Origin: Microbacterium sp. 67-17
GTDB lineage: Bacteria > Actinomycetota > Actinomycetes > Actinomycetales > Microbacteriaceae
DNA: 64,000 bases
Direction of reading: 5' to 3'
Assembly: GCF_001898325.1 (NCBI RefSeq)
Contig: NZ_MKTR01000023.1
Span: forward strand, 1 to 64,000
In this document: piece after piece, positions 7,585 to 15,754 of the stretch
How the letters are laid out: every line of letters begins with the position of its first letter
Position numbering within the stretch: position 1 is the stretch's first letter
Translations under genes and position numbers: made by a program
Notes under the pieces: model-generated
Told to the model about the DNA's origin: nothing
What the model saw: the letters and a program-made list of their open reading frames with translations, nothing else
The model's database searches: none

Positions 7585-8759
7585 GCGGCCTTAGCGTGTC
7601 GGACAAGGTCGTGCTGGAGGCAGTCTTGGGTATGTCCGGCGGGCATGTGCTCGACTTCAGCAACGAGTCGTTTGGCGCGTTCTTCCACGATCTCGGGATC
7701 GACGTCTACGACGCCGAGCGATACCCAGGGTTTGGTGATTCGAAGGCGAATCGCCTTCGGGCGCTCTGGCGCGGCGGCACCGAGGACGAGGTTGGCAGGT
7801 CGCTCCAAGCCCTCATCGAGTACATCGAAGCGAAGCGCCTCACCGGGTTTCTGAGCTACGAGGTCAACGATGAGAGCATGGACCGGGCGCGCGCTGTCGC
7901 CGGACGTCTGGCAGAGTCCGCGAAGCGTCCTGCGGATACGCCGCCGTCGAGCGTGAGCTTCACTACGGAAGCGACGGTCACCAACAACAAGATACAGATC
8001 GAGATCCACGAGGACATCTATGCCCATATAAGCCGATACCTCGAGACCGAAGACAACTTCCACGCGGTCGAGGAGTCGTACAAAGTTGTGCGGGAAGCGC
8101 TGCGCGAGAAGACAGGGAGTGAGAAGGCGACGGATGCTTTCAAGCCCGACAACATCCCGGCCCTCTTCGGCCACGAACCCTCGGGGCAGGCAGAGAAGGA
8201 CTTCTTCGATGGCGTGAAGTACCTCAATATGGCTATCCAGTTCCTCCGGAACGAGAAGTCCCATACGCTCGCGACCTCTATGGAGCGGAACCTCGCCCTT
8301 CACTACATCTCGCTTGCGAGCCTGGCCTATGACCTGATCACGAGGTACGTCAGCGACGATCTGATTCAGGAGGTCGAGGACCTCATCACCGCCGAACGGC
8401 GCTCGTACTCGGCAACTCGCTTCTACGGAGTCTTCCGGGACGGACGATGGCTCGACCGACTCAGCTTGCCGAGCGACCTGTCGTCGGCGTCGGTGCGTCG
8501 TGTGCTGAAGGACAAGTGGCTCGGCGAGGCCGACTTCACCCGGAGCTACGACGACAGCAACATCGTATTGATGCGCCTCCAGATGGTGGCCGATGCGTTG
8601 AGTAAGTCCGACATTGAATTGTTGCTCGCCTTGCCTATTGTCGACGGCAACGGGTTTACCCAGGAGGCGGGCCTGACCACGTTCCTTGAGTACATGCAGC
8701 AGAAGTACCCGGCGACGATCTCCGCCAAGGCAGAGGCGCGCATCGCAGGACGCCATTGA
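7581..8759 (+). CDS. Ymh/Abi-type protein with HEPN-like R-x4-H motif
   Basis: 392 residues. The middle (about 155-255) resembles the TIGR02391 Hypoth_Ymh domain seen in abortive-infection and prophage proteins: a helix pair beginning HISRYLETEDNFHAVEESYK, then QFLRNEKSHT with R223-N-E-K-S-H228, then a helix ALHYISLASLAYDLI. R-x4-H is the catalytic motif of HEPN ribonucleases. The N-terminal 110 residues look like a small helical domain; the C-terminal 130 residues are unassigned. The GTG start overlaps the nuclease stop (GTGA), making this the fourth coupled gene, and rpsA's leader begins about 200 bases after its stop. Most likely the toxic RNase effector or a partner of the nuclease; alternatively a non-catalytic Ymh protein. 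Confidence 0.72.
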   Translation: MSGLSVSDKVVLEAVLGMSGGHVLDFSNESFGAFFHDLGIDVYDAERYPGFGDSKANRLRALWRGGTEDEVGRSLQALIEYIEAKRLTGFLSYEVNDESMDRARAVAGRLAESAKRPADTPPSSVSFTTEATVTNNKIQIEIHEDIYAHISRYLETEDNFHAVEESYKVVREALREKTGSEKATDAFKPDNIPALFGHEPSGQAEKDFFDGVKYLNMAIQFLRNEKSHTLATSMERNLALHYISLASLAYDLITRYVSDDLIQEVEDLITAERRSYSATRFYGVFRDGRWLDRLSLPSDLSSASVRRVLKDKWLGEADFTRSYDDSNIVLMRLQMVADALSKSDIELLLALPIVDGNGFTQEAGLTTFLEYMQQKYPATISAKAEARIAGRH

Positions 8760-8960
8760 TCCAGCGCCGGACGCGCCATCTCTGATATCCTGAACTGTCT
8801 CTCGAAGGCATAGCTTCTGTGCGCCTGCCCGCGAAACGGCGGGGGAGTGACATCGCACAACCCCATCCACCTGGCCTGGAAACAGGCTGATGCGTGTGTT
8901 TCGACATCCGTGTCGGCATCCTGGCCCCGACTACAACACCATCCAAGGACAACCCACTAC
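8760..8960 (+). promoter_or_regulatory. rpsA upstream region and leader
   Basis: This 201-base gap separates the accessory island from rpsA. A weak -10-like TATCCT occurs at 8786-8791. No strong Shine-Dalgarno precedes the ATG at 8961; the bases just upstream are CAAGGACAACCCACTAC, so AAGGA about 11 bases away is the best match. The leader also contains GTCGGCATCC, the native-genome heptamer that is scarce in the island, so native sequence probably starts inside this gap. Confidence 0.4.
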
Positions 8961-10436
8961 ATGACTACTGCAACGACCGCCCCGGCCACCAAGCAGGTTG
9001 CGATCAACGACATCGGATCTGCTGAGGACTTCCTGGCCGCGGTCGAAGAGACCCTCAAGGGCAAGGACTTCAACGACGGCTCGCTCATCGAGGGCACCGT
9101 CGTCAAGATCGACCGCGACGAGGTGCTCCTCGACGTCGGATACAAGACCGAGGGTGTCATCCCCTCCCGTGAACTTTCCATCAAGCACGACGTCGACCCC
9201 AACGAGGTTGTCAACGTCGGCGACCAGGTCGAGGCGCTGGTTCTCCAGAAGGAGGACAAGGAAGGCCGCCTCATCCTCTCGAAGAAGCGTGCCCAGTACG
9301 AGCGTGCGTGGGGCGACGTCGAGAAGATCAAGGAGAACGACGGTGTTGTCACCGGTTCCGTGATCGAGGTCGTCAAGGGTGGACTCATCGTCGACATCGG
9401 CCTGCGTGGATTCCTCCCCGCATCGCTGATTGAGCTGCGCCGCGTCCGCGACCTGACCCCCTACCTGGGTCAGGAGATCGAGGCGAAGATCCTCGAGCTC
9501 GACAAGAACCGCAACAACGTCGTGCTCTCGCGCCGTGCGCTGCTCGAGCAGACCCAGTCGGAGTCGCGCTCGAACTTCCTCAACAACCTGCACAAGGGCC
9601 AGGTCCGCAAGGGCACCGTCTCGTCGATCGTCAACTTCGGTGCGTTCGTCGACCTCGGCGGCGTCGACGGTCTCGTGCACGTCTCGGAGCTCTCGTGGAA
9701 GCACATCGAGCACGCATCCGAGGTCGTCGAGGTCGGCCAGGAAGTCACCGTCGAGATTCTCGAGGTCGACCTCGACCGCGAGCGCGTGTCGCTCTCGCTC
9801 AAGGCCACCCAGGAAGACCCATGGCAGGTGTTCGCCCGCACCCACGCGATCGGCCAGATCGCACCGGGTAAGGTCACCAAGCTCGTTCCGTTCGGTGCGT
9901 TCGTTCGCGTCGCAGACGGCATCGAGGGCCTCGTGCACATCTCCGAGCTCTCGGGCAAGCACGTCGAGCTCGCCGAGCAGGTCGTCTCGGTCGGCGAAGA
10001 GGTCTTCGTCAAGGTCATCGACATCGACCTCGAGCGTCGCCGCATCTCGCTCTCGCTGAAGCAGGCCAACGAGTCGATCGACCCCTTCGGTGTCGAGTTC
10101 GACCCGGCCCTCTACGGCATGGTCACGGAGTACGACGAGAACGGGGAGTACAAGTACCCCGAGGGCTTCGACCCCGAGACCAACCAGTGGAAGGAAGGCT
10201 TCGACGAGCAGCGCGAGAAGTGGGAGCAGGAATACGCTGCAGCCCAGGCGCGCTGGGAAGCCCACAAGGCTACGGTTGCCAAGGCCGCCGAAGCCGAGGC
10301 TGCCAAGGAAGCCGACGACAGCTACAGCGGTTCGTCCACCTCGGGCTCCGGCTCGTACTCGAGCGAAAGCCCCGTCGGCACGCTCGCGGATGACGAGGCA
10401 CTCGCGGCTCTTCGCGAGAAGCTCTCGGGCCGCTAA
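8961..10436 (+). CDS. rpsA: 30S ribosomal protein S1
   Basis: 491 residues, the usual actinobacterial length with four S1 RNA-binding domains. Domain 1 is GSLIEGTVVKIDRDEVLLDVGYK, domain 3 is GTVSSIVNFGAFVDLGGVDG and domain 4 is GKVTKLVPFGAFVRVADGIEG, each ending with the RVSLSLK/RISLSLK signature. S1 binds mRNA and helps initiation on structured leaders. The start at 8961 gives MTTATTAPATKQ, the common actinobacterial N-terminus; in-frame extension upstream has no conservation pattern. The C-terminal tail (after about residue 400) is acidic, then Ala/Lys/Glu-rich and Ser/Gly-rich, as usual. Single-gene transcription unit closed by a strong terminator. Confidence 0.98.
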   Translation: MTTATTAPATKQVAINDIGSAEDFLAAVEETLKGKDFNDGSLIEGTVVKIDRDEVLLDVGYKTEGVIPSRELSIKHDVDPNEVVNVGDQVEALVLQKEDKEGRLILSKKRAQYERAWGDVEKIKENDGVVTGSVIEVVKGGLIVDIGLRGFLPASLIELRRVRDLTPYLGQEIEAKILELDKNRNNVVLSRRALLEQTQSESRSNFLNNLHKGQVRKGTVSSIVNFGAFVDLGGVDGLVHVSELSWKHIEHASEVVEVGQEVTVEILEVDLDRERVSLSLKATQEDPWQVFARTHAIGQIAPGKVTKLVPFGAFVRVADGIEGLVHISELSGKHVELAEQVVSVGEEVFVKVIDIDLERRRISLSLKQANESIDPFGVEFDPALYGMVTEYDENGEYKYPEGFDPETNQWKEGFDEQREKWEQEYAAAQARWEAHKATVAKAAEAEAAKEADDSYSGSSTSGSGSYSSESPVGTLADDEALAALREKLSGR

Positions 10437-10483
10437 GACCCGGCACCACCCGCGTCACAGCCGGTAGCATCACACAGCAACGG

Positions 10484-10516
10484 AAGGCCGGGATCCCTCA
10501 GGGGGTCCCGGCCTTT
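10484..10516 (+). terminator. rpsA intrinsic terminator
   Basis: A GC-rich hairpin with left arm AAGGCCGGGATCCC and right arm GGGGTCCCGGCCTT, a very short loop and TTT at its 3' side. It lies 48 bases after the rpsA stop. Confidence 0.85.
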
Positions 10517-10545
10517 CAGCGTTCGTCGGGCGCCGAGGAAAGCTG

Positions 10546-10940
10546 CTAACGATGCGCTTCGACGACCTCGACCGTGCCGCTGCCCGTGAGATCCGTATCG
10601 ACCTGGGTTGGGTCTTCGGAATAGGTGAGTCCGCCACTGCGGGCGCAGTCGGTCTCCGTTGAAGTCGCCCAGAACCAGAGTGCCCTGGGCCACGTCTGAG
10701 GTCAGCGCCGAGATCACGCTGCGCGATGCGGTTATCGTCAGAGACTCCTCCTCGCCGATGGTGATGGCGAGGAGGAGTCGCTTGTTCGCAGACCTGCGGC
10801 ATCGACATCGGCGATGTCGCGGGTCTGCGTCGTCATTGTTCCCGTCAGGTGAAGCTGCCCGCAGGATGCAGCGGCAGGACAAGCGCGAGCGCTACGCCGA
10901 AGAGCGTGGCGCGGGTGAGAGGTCGTTGCCGGATGTTCAT
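10546..10940 (-). pseudogene. Broken secreted GIN/DUF2807-like lipoprotein gene
   Basis: Minus-strand coding traces run continuously through three frames. From the ATG at 10940: MNIRQRPLTRATLFGVALAL, a signal peptide; then in another frame AAASCGQLHLTG (lipobox-like) and TQTRDIADVDAAGLRTS; then EESLTITASRSVISALTSD and GTLVLGDF in a third; and finally YSEDPTQVDTDLTGSGTVEV ending in VEAHR and a TAG at 10546. Together this is the layout of a small DUF2807 (GIN, putative adhesin head) lipoprotein with at least three frame changes. The adjoining DUF6326 gene on the same strand begins at 11419 and is intact. The pseudogene explains the otherwise gene-free stretch after rpsA. Confidence 0.6.
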
Positions 10941-10945
10941 CGTGC

Positions 10946-11419
10946 TCACTGTCGACTCGTGGTCGACGCCGCATCGGCCATCGCCGCGATCGTTCGCGGC
11001 ATCATCCAGGCCGAGCGCAGGATGTACGCCAACAGCGCCAGCTCAATGCCGATGGAGACGACGTAGAAGGGAGCCCACTCCCACGTCTCGCCGACGGCGT
11101 TGAAGACCGTGACGGGGACGTAGACGGCACCGGCAACGAGGTTCGTGATGCGGTTCGCGCGGGCAGGAAGGACCGCGGAGAGGACCACCATCACCGACGG
11201 GATCGCCGTCAGCGTGAGGAACCCGGTCATCAGCGCAGGCGTGATCGGGAACTCGAAGACGACACCTGCCTGGATATTGTCGATCACGTTCGGCTTGTGG
11301 AGGTGGTAGTAGTCGACGTAGATGTACAGGAACATGAAGCTCGTCCAGGCGGCAGCGAGCTTCGCCTGCACCGGGACCTGCGGGTGGGAGAGCGGTTTCG
11401 GGGTGCGTGAAGTGGTCAT
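10946..11419 (-). CDS. DUF6326-like four-helix membrane protein
   Basis: 157 residues starting at the ATG at 11419, with a good upstream GAGAGAAGG. The sequence KLAAAWTSFMFLYIYVDYYHLH and the ensuing pattern of four hydrophobic segments (about 20-42, 62-85, 94-112, 118-140) match the DUF6326 family of small integral membrane proteins. PITPALMTGFLTLTAIPSVM in segment two and GETWEWAPFYVVSIGIELAL before the last helix are typical. The function of the family is not known. It lies just downstream of the quinone-oxidoreductase-like gene on the same strand (about 85 bases between) and upstream of a lipoprotein pseudogene. Confidence 0.8.
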   Translation of the reverse strand: MTTSRTPKPLSHPQVPVQAKLAAAWTSFMFLYIYVDYYHLHKPNVIDNIQAGVVFEFPITPALMTGFLTLTAIPSVMVVLSAVLPARANRITNLVAGAVYVPVTVFNAVGETWEWAPFYVVSIGIELALLAYILRSAWMMPRTIAAMADAASTTSRQ

Positions 11420-11504
11420 GTGGCCTTCTCTCTGTTCAGGGATTTCCCTCCGCCTGGGTGGCGGCGGGGAGGTGCATGCCGGGAGCCTGAGCGACCGGGA
11501 GCCG

Positions 11505-12491
11505 TCAGGGCGTGACGACAACCTTTCCTCGCGTGTGGCCGGTCGCGACGTGGTGAAGAGCTTCGGCTGCGTCATCCAGCGAGTAGACGCGGTCGATGAC
11601 GGGTGTGACCTGGCCGGCCGACAAGAGCGCCGCCAGAGTGAGAAGGTCTTCGTGGTTGCCGACAGAGGTGAACGGTCGCAACCTCTGCTGTGTGAAGGCC
11701 GACAGCACACGCGATCGTGCGATGCGTACAAGGGGACCTAGCCAGCGTCCACCGCGTCCGCTGTTCGGAATCAGGGTGCCGGTGCGGGTTAGTGCCCGGC
11801 GCATGACGCTGATCGGCTGAGCCTCGACGTTGTCGAGGATGACGTCGTAGCGCGCACCGGTGCTGGTGATGTCGGATCTCTCGTAGTCGACGACGTGGTC
11901 GGCGCCGAGAGCGGCGACAAGGTCGGTGTTGCGGGCGCTGCACACGCCCGTGACCTCGGCGCCGAGCGCCTTGGCGATCTGGACGGCAAACGACCCGACA
12001 CCACCCGATGCCCCCACGATGAGAACCTTCTGTCCGGGGGACACCCGTGCGACATCGCGCAGGGCCTGCAGCGCGGTCATCCCCGAGGTCGGCGCCGCGG
12101 CGGCATCGGCCAGCGACAGGTTCGCGGGCGCGGGAGCGAGGTTGCGCGCGGGCACGCAGGCGAACTCGGCGAGCGTGCCCGTCGAACACCACCCGAACAC
12201 CTCGTCACCGGGCTCGATGCTCGCGACATCCTCACCGACCGCAGTGACGACGCCCGCGAGATCCGTGCCGCGGATGGCCTGGCGCGGCCGACGCAGTCCG
12301 AAGGCGAGCCGAATGACGTACGGTTCGCCGGCCATGATGAAGCAGTCGCCGGGGTGCAGCGAGGCAGCACGCACCCGGACACGCACGCCGCCTCGCCCGA
12401 GACGAGGGAGCTCGACATCCGCTGTCTCGAGAACGGTGGGCGTACCGTACCGACGCTGAATGACGGCGCGCATGGTCGTTGTCGTTTCCAT
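11505..12491 (-). CDS. NAD(P)-dependent quinone oxidoreductase-like MDR protein
   Basis: 328 residues of the medium-chain dehydrogenase/reductase superfamily. The N-terminal GroES-like domain contains GTDLAGVVTAVGEDV and GDEVFGW; the nucleotide-binding Rossmann fold has VLIVGASGGVGSFAVQIAKA at about 150-170. The structural-zinc cysteines and the catalytic Cys/His set of zinc alcohol dehydrogenases are missing, so a zinc-free NADPH:quinone or enoyl reductase is most likely. Substrate unknown. The start at 12491 gives METTTTMRAVIQRRYG; MRAVIQ at 12473 is possible. It is divergent from the DUF2306 gene (12624), with 132 bases between. Same strand as the DUF6326 gene downstream. Confidence 0.85.
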   Translation of the reverse strand: METTTTMRAVIQRRYGTPTVLETADVELPRLGRGGVRVRVRAASLHPGDCFIMAGEPYVIRLAFGLRRPRQAIRGTDLAGVVTAVGEDVASIEPGDEVFGWCSTGTLAEFACVPARNLAPAPANLSLADAAAAPTSGMTALQALRDVARVSPGQKVLIVGASGGVGSFAVQIAKALGAEVTGVCSARNTDLVAALGADHVVDYERSDITSTGARYDVILDNVEAQPISVMRRALTRTGTLIPNSGRGGRWLGPLVRIARSRVLSAFTQQRLRPFTSVGNHEDLLTLAALLSAGQVTPVIDRVYSLDDAAEALHHVATGHTRGKVVVTP

Positions 12492-12623
12492 GACTTGAGA
12501 ATGGGCCGCGACACGGATACCCGTCATCGGCCGGAAGGCCGCGACCGCAGGGGCCGAAAGTACGATTCTCAGTCCGTACCGCGGGCCGATGTGGGGAGAG
12601 GTCACGCACGCGAACATCGAGCT

Positions 12624-13322
12624 ATGTCGACTGACCTGAACCTCGCCCCGCACGCGCAGACGAGCACTGACCCACGGCCCGCACCCCGGAGCGGATGGCT
12701 CGCGATCAGTGGCCTGCTCCTGCTGAGTGCGCTCCCGATCATCGGAGGAGCACTCAGCCTGCGGGAGGCGAGTGTTCCTTCGGGTGACGCATTTGCGTGG
12801 GCATCGACGGTCGCGATGGTCGCGCACATCGTGTCGATGAGTGTGTACTGCGTGGTTGGCGCATTCCAGTTCTCGCCCGCGCTGCGCGCTCGACGCGGAT
12901 GGCACCGTCGGGCGGGTCGGGTGCTGCTTCCGCTGGGGTTCCTGGCGGCGGTATCCGGCGCCTGGCTCGCGGTGTTCTTCGGCGGACCCGCAGACGAACT
13001 GCCGCTGGCGATGGTGCGGCTGTTCTTTTCCGCCGTGATGATGGCGTTCCTGGCGATGTCAGCGATCGCGATCGTGCGCCGTGACTTCGCAGCGCACGGC
13101 GCGTGGTCGACGCGGGCATTCGCGATCGCCGTCTCTGGCGGCACCCAAGCGCTCGTCTCGGTGCTGTGGTCGCTTCCCTTCGGCGAACCTGACACGGCTG
13201 GCGAGACCTGGGTCGTCGCGGCGGGCTTCACCATCAACTGGCTCGTGGCCGAGCTGATCGTTCGGCATCGCGCGAACGGTCGATCGCGGAAGGCGACGGA
13301 GCGCGGTGCGCTTGTATCCTGA
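12624..13322 (+). CDS. DUF2306 membrane protein
   Basis: 232 residues with about six to seven hydrophobic segments. After a proline-rich N-tail, the segments run SGLLLLSALPIIGGALSL, VAMVAHIVSMSVYCVVGAFQ, VLLPLGFLAAVSGAWLAVFF and on to FTINWLVAELIV. The pattern RRGWHRRAGRVLLPLGF between helices is characteristic of DUF2306 proteins, integral membrane proteins of unknown role. The ATG at 12624 follows GAACATCGAGCT, a weak ribosome site. Its 3' end overlaps the histidine kinase's chosen start by 17 bases, so the three genes 12624-15128 probably form one transcript and the membrane protein may be linked to the two-component pair. Confidence 0.8.
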   Translation: MSTDLNLAPHAQTSTDPRPAPRSGWLAISGLLLLSALPIIGGALSLREASVPSGDAFAWASTVAMVAHIVSMSVYCVVGAFQFSPALRARRGWHRRAGRVLLPLGFLAAVSGAWLAVFFGGPADELPLAMVRLFFSAVMMAFLAMSAIAIVRRDFAAHGAWSTRAFAIAVSGGTQALVSVLWSLPFGEPDTAGETWVVAAGFTINWLVAELIVRHRANGRSRKATERGALVS

Positions 13323-14442
13323 CCCGGTGACTGGGCTGTGGCGTTCCGCGTGGGATGCGCCGAGCGCCGCGCCGCCTCCGCCGCGTCGGGTGTGGCGGGA
13401 CTGGCTCCTCCTCGTTTTCATCGCGGTGCTGGCGGTCGTCGAGGGTCTGCTCCGGTCCGATCTGACGAACCCTTGGCTCTCCGTGGGCGTGGTCCTCGCG
13501 GTGACGCCGACTGTGTTGTGGCGTCGCACCAAGCCGCTGTGGATGCTGTGCATCGTGCTCCTACCGATCGACGTGCTCCTGCCCGTCTCGAGCTTGACGA
13601 CCAGCCTGTTCATCCTGGTGATCGTGTACGCCCTCTTCCGTTGGGCCTCCGGTCGCGAGCTCATGATCGGTTCCCTACTCCTGATCATCAGCCTCGGACT
13701 CACGTTCCTTCGTGGCGGAGGACTCGTCGAACTGATCGGCGGGTTCGCTCTCCTGCTCACAGCGGTGTTGCTCGGCATGGCCTTTCGCTACCGCGCGAGC
13801 TCCCGCGAGCGACTACTTGACCGCATCCGGATGCTCGAACGCGAGCATCTTGCCCGCGACCTGCACGACACCGTCGCGCACCACGTCACGGCCATCGCGA
13901 TCCGCGCGCAGGCAGGACTCGCCGTTGCGCCCCACGACCCGACCGCGGCGCAGAGCGCGCTGCGGGTGATCGAAACCGAAGCGGCCAAGACGCTGCGGGA
14001 GCTGCGGTCGATGGTTCGGGTGCTGCGTGTCGGCGACATCGGAGATCTCGCACCGAACCCCGGCCTGGGCGACATCGCACAGCTCGCGGGCACGAGGCCC
14101 GGCGGCACTGTCGTGGAGGTCACGGTCAGCGATGGCGACATCAGCATCCCCCCGCCCGTTGCCGCCGCCGTCTTTCGCCTCGCCCAGGAGTCGGTGACCA
14201 ACGCGCTTCGTCACGCGCGCCACCTGACGCGGGTTGACGTGGTCGTGGTCGCGGACGACGTCGGTGTTCGATTGAGCGTCGTCAACGACGGTGACCTGGC
14301 CTCGCCGCCCGCTCCCGGTTTCGGCATCATCGGCATGAGGGAGCGCGCGGCACTGTTGGGCGGCTCGTGCGAGGCCGGGCCTGCGCCGGGCGGAGGGTGG
14401 ACTGTCACGGCGACCCTCCCTCGTGTTGGATGGGCTCCGTGA
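13306..14442 (+). CDS. NarL-family sensor histidine kinase
   Basis: 378 residues. The N-terminal 160 residues contain about five membrane segments (for example LLLVFIAVLAVVEGLL and LLIISLGLTFL). Next comes a HisKA_3 dimerisation helix EREHLARDLHDTVAHH with H187 as phospho-acceptor, then an HATPase domain with QESVTNALRHA (N-box) and FGIIGMRERAALLGG (G-box). The partner response regulator overlaps by four bases. GTG at 13306 has GGAG nearby upstream and overlaps the DUF2306 gene; GTG at 13327 is an alternative that avoids most overlap but lacks a Shine-Dalgarno. The signal sensed is unknown; there is no extracellular loop large enough for a periplasmic sensor domain, so a membrane stimulus is likely. 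Confidence 0.92.
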   Translation: MRLYPDPVTGLWRSAWDAPSAAPPPPRRVWRDWLLLVFIAVLAVVEGLLRSDLTNPWLSVGVVLAVTPTVLWRRTKPLWMLCIVLLPIDVLLPVSSLTTSLFILVIVYALFRWASGRELMIGSLLLIISLGLTFLRGGGLVELIGGFALLLTAVLLGMAFRYRASSRERLLDRIRMLEREHLARDLHDTVAHHVTAIAIRAQAGLAVAPHDPTAAQSALRVIETEAAKTLRELRSMVRVLRVGDIGDLAPNPGLGDIAQLAGTRPGGTVVEVTVSDGDISIPPPVAAAVFRLAQESVTNALRHARHLTRVDVVVVADDVGVRLSVVNDGDLASPPAPGFGIIGMRERAALLGGSCEAGPAPGGGWTVTATLPRVGWAP

Positions 14443-15128
14443 CCATCCGAGTGCTCATCGCCGATGACCAGGAGCTGGTGCGCACGGGCCTGAGCATGAT
14501 CCTCGACGCGCAGCCGGATATCACGGTGGTCGGGCAGGCATCCGATGGCGCCGAAGCGGTCGAACTGGCGCGGCGCCTGCGGCCCGATGTGTGCGTCTTC
14601 GACATCCGCATGCCCGACGTCGATGGCATTGAGGCGACCCGCCTGCTTGCGGGCCCCGACGTGGACGACCCGATGGCGATCGTCATCATCACGACCTTCG
14701 ACCTCGACGAGTATGTGTTCGCCGCGCTGCGGGCCGGCGCCAAGGGCTTTCTGCTCAAGGATGCCGGGACGGAGTTGCTTACGGAGGCGGTTCGTTCGGC
14801 CGCGAACGGCGACGCCCTCATCGCCCCGAACATCACGGTTCGTCTGCTCGAGGCATTCAGCCGCGCAGAGCCCGCTTCACGGCCGCAGCCGGCCGAGCCT
14901 CTCACCGACCGCGAAGAGCAGGTGCTCATCGAAGTCGCACGGGGGCGCAGCAACAGTGAGATCGCGGCCAGCCTGTACATCACCCTCAGCACCGTGAAGT
15001 CGCACATCGCGAGTCTCATGACCAAACTCGGCGCGCGCAATCGCGTCGAGATCGCGATCTGGGCACACCAGGCGGGACGGATGACGCCCGCTCCGAGACC
15101 GGGGGTGGGTGACCGGGCAACTCGCTGA
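14439..15128 (+). CDS. NarL/LuxR-family response regulator
   Basis: 229 residues. Receiver domain: VLIADDQELVRTGL with the acidic pair, phosphorylated aspartate D55 in VCVFDIRMPDVDG, a threonine in VIITTFD and lysine in GFLLKDA. The C-terminal LuxR helix-turn-helix is LTDREEQVLIEVARGRSNSE through TLSTVKSHIASLMTKLGARN. GTG at 14439 overlaps the kinase stop by four bases (GTGA) and gives the canonical MTIRVLIADDQ; an ATG at 14430 would add three residues. It pairs with the upstream kinase. Target genes are unknown; the DUF2306 gene in the same transcript is the first candidate. Confidence 0.95.
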   Translation: MTIRVLIADDQELVRTGLSMILDAQPDITVVGQASDGAEAVELARRLRPDVCVFDIRMPDVDGIEATRLLAGPDVDDPMAIVIITTFDLDEYVFAALRAGAKGFLLKDAGTELLTEAVRSAANGDALIAPNITVRLLEAFSRAEPASRPQPAEPLTDREEQVLIEVARGRSNSEIAASLYITLSTVKSHIASLMTKLGARNRVEIAIWAHQAGRMTPAPRPGVGDRATR

Positions 15129-15191
15129 ACTGCGGAATGTCGAGCGCCGCCGCCAGCAGGCGCAGGCGGCTGTCGGCATCCGTGCCCGGGA
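15121..15191 (-). pseudogene. Relic of the 3' end of an MmyB-like regulator gene
   Basis: On the minus strand this segment reads PGTDADSRLRLLAAALDIPQ then FSEL, nearly the same as the last 26 residues of the intact regulator ending at 16121 (PGTDADSRLRLLSVLGTQQF then SDVDR). The DNA is alike over about 70 bases, and similarity ends on both sides. No helix-turn-helix or ligand domain remains. It sits between the response regulator and a lipoprotein gene, about 1 kb from its intact relative, so it looks like a leftover of duplication or rearrangement. Confidence 0.6.
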
Positions 15192-15252
15192 GCTCTCGCG
15201 TCGTTCCACCCACTCAATGACCGGGGCTTGCGCGCTGTGCCACACTGGGCGC

Positions 15253-15687
15253 ATGCATCGGGGGATCGCACGACTTGCTGTTGTTTTTGTTGGCATGCTC
15301 GCGCTGGTCGGGTGCACCGAGGTGTCACCCGAGCCGACCAACTCGCCGCGCACCTACACGTACAGCATTTTCGACACTGGGGCCGAAGACATCGACACGC
15401 TGCCCGATGCCGCGGGTGACCTGTTCGCAGATCTCACGCAGAGCATGTCGCGGTACGCGGGCGACGACAACGGAACGCAAGTCTGGGCCGTACACGGAAT
15501 CGGAACCGAGGGACCCAAGGTCTGCCTGGTGTTGGTCGCCCACGACGTGGCGTCGACCGGATGCGCATCTCGGGGGGTCCTCGAGGTCGGCAGAGGGACC
15601 TCCGCTGCGTACCAGCTCGTTCCCGACGGCGACCCCGCGCCGGACAGTTCCGTCAAGCTCGCCGAGAACGTCTACGTCGTGCGGTGA
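15253..15687 (+). CDS. Small putative lipoprotein
   Basis: 144 residues. The N-terminus MHRGIARLAVVFVGMLALVG followed by C21 is a lipoprotein signal (LVGC lipobox), so the mature protein should be anchored on the outer face of the membrane. The rest contains several acidic stretches and two cysteines (in KVCLVL and STGCAS) that could form a disulfide. I do not recognise the family; similar short lipoproteins of unknown role are frequent in Microbacteriaceae. The ATG at 15253 was chosen because the signal peptide starts there; the reading frame is open further upstream, through the regulator relic. It stands alone, with no close co-directional partner. Confidence 0.7.
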   Translation: MHRGIARLAVVFVGMLALVGCTEVSPEPTNSPRTYTYSIFDTGAEDIDTLPDAAGDLFADLTQSMSRYAGDDNGTQVWAVHGIGTEGPKVCLVLVAHDVASTGCASRGVLEVGRGTSAAYQLVPDGDPAPDSSVKLAENVYVVR

Positions 15688-15754
15688 ACGGTGGCGCACG
15701 GCCCGGCGTCGATGATCGCTTGCTGACGGCATCCGTCGCGCGTACGGTCAAGCC

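Noticed and set aside
8931..10265. A 444-codon minus-strand frame opposite rpsA
   Set aside because: Low-complexity Leu/Asp/Val antisense of S1 repeats.
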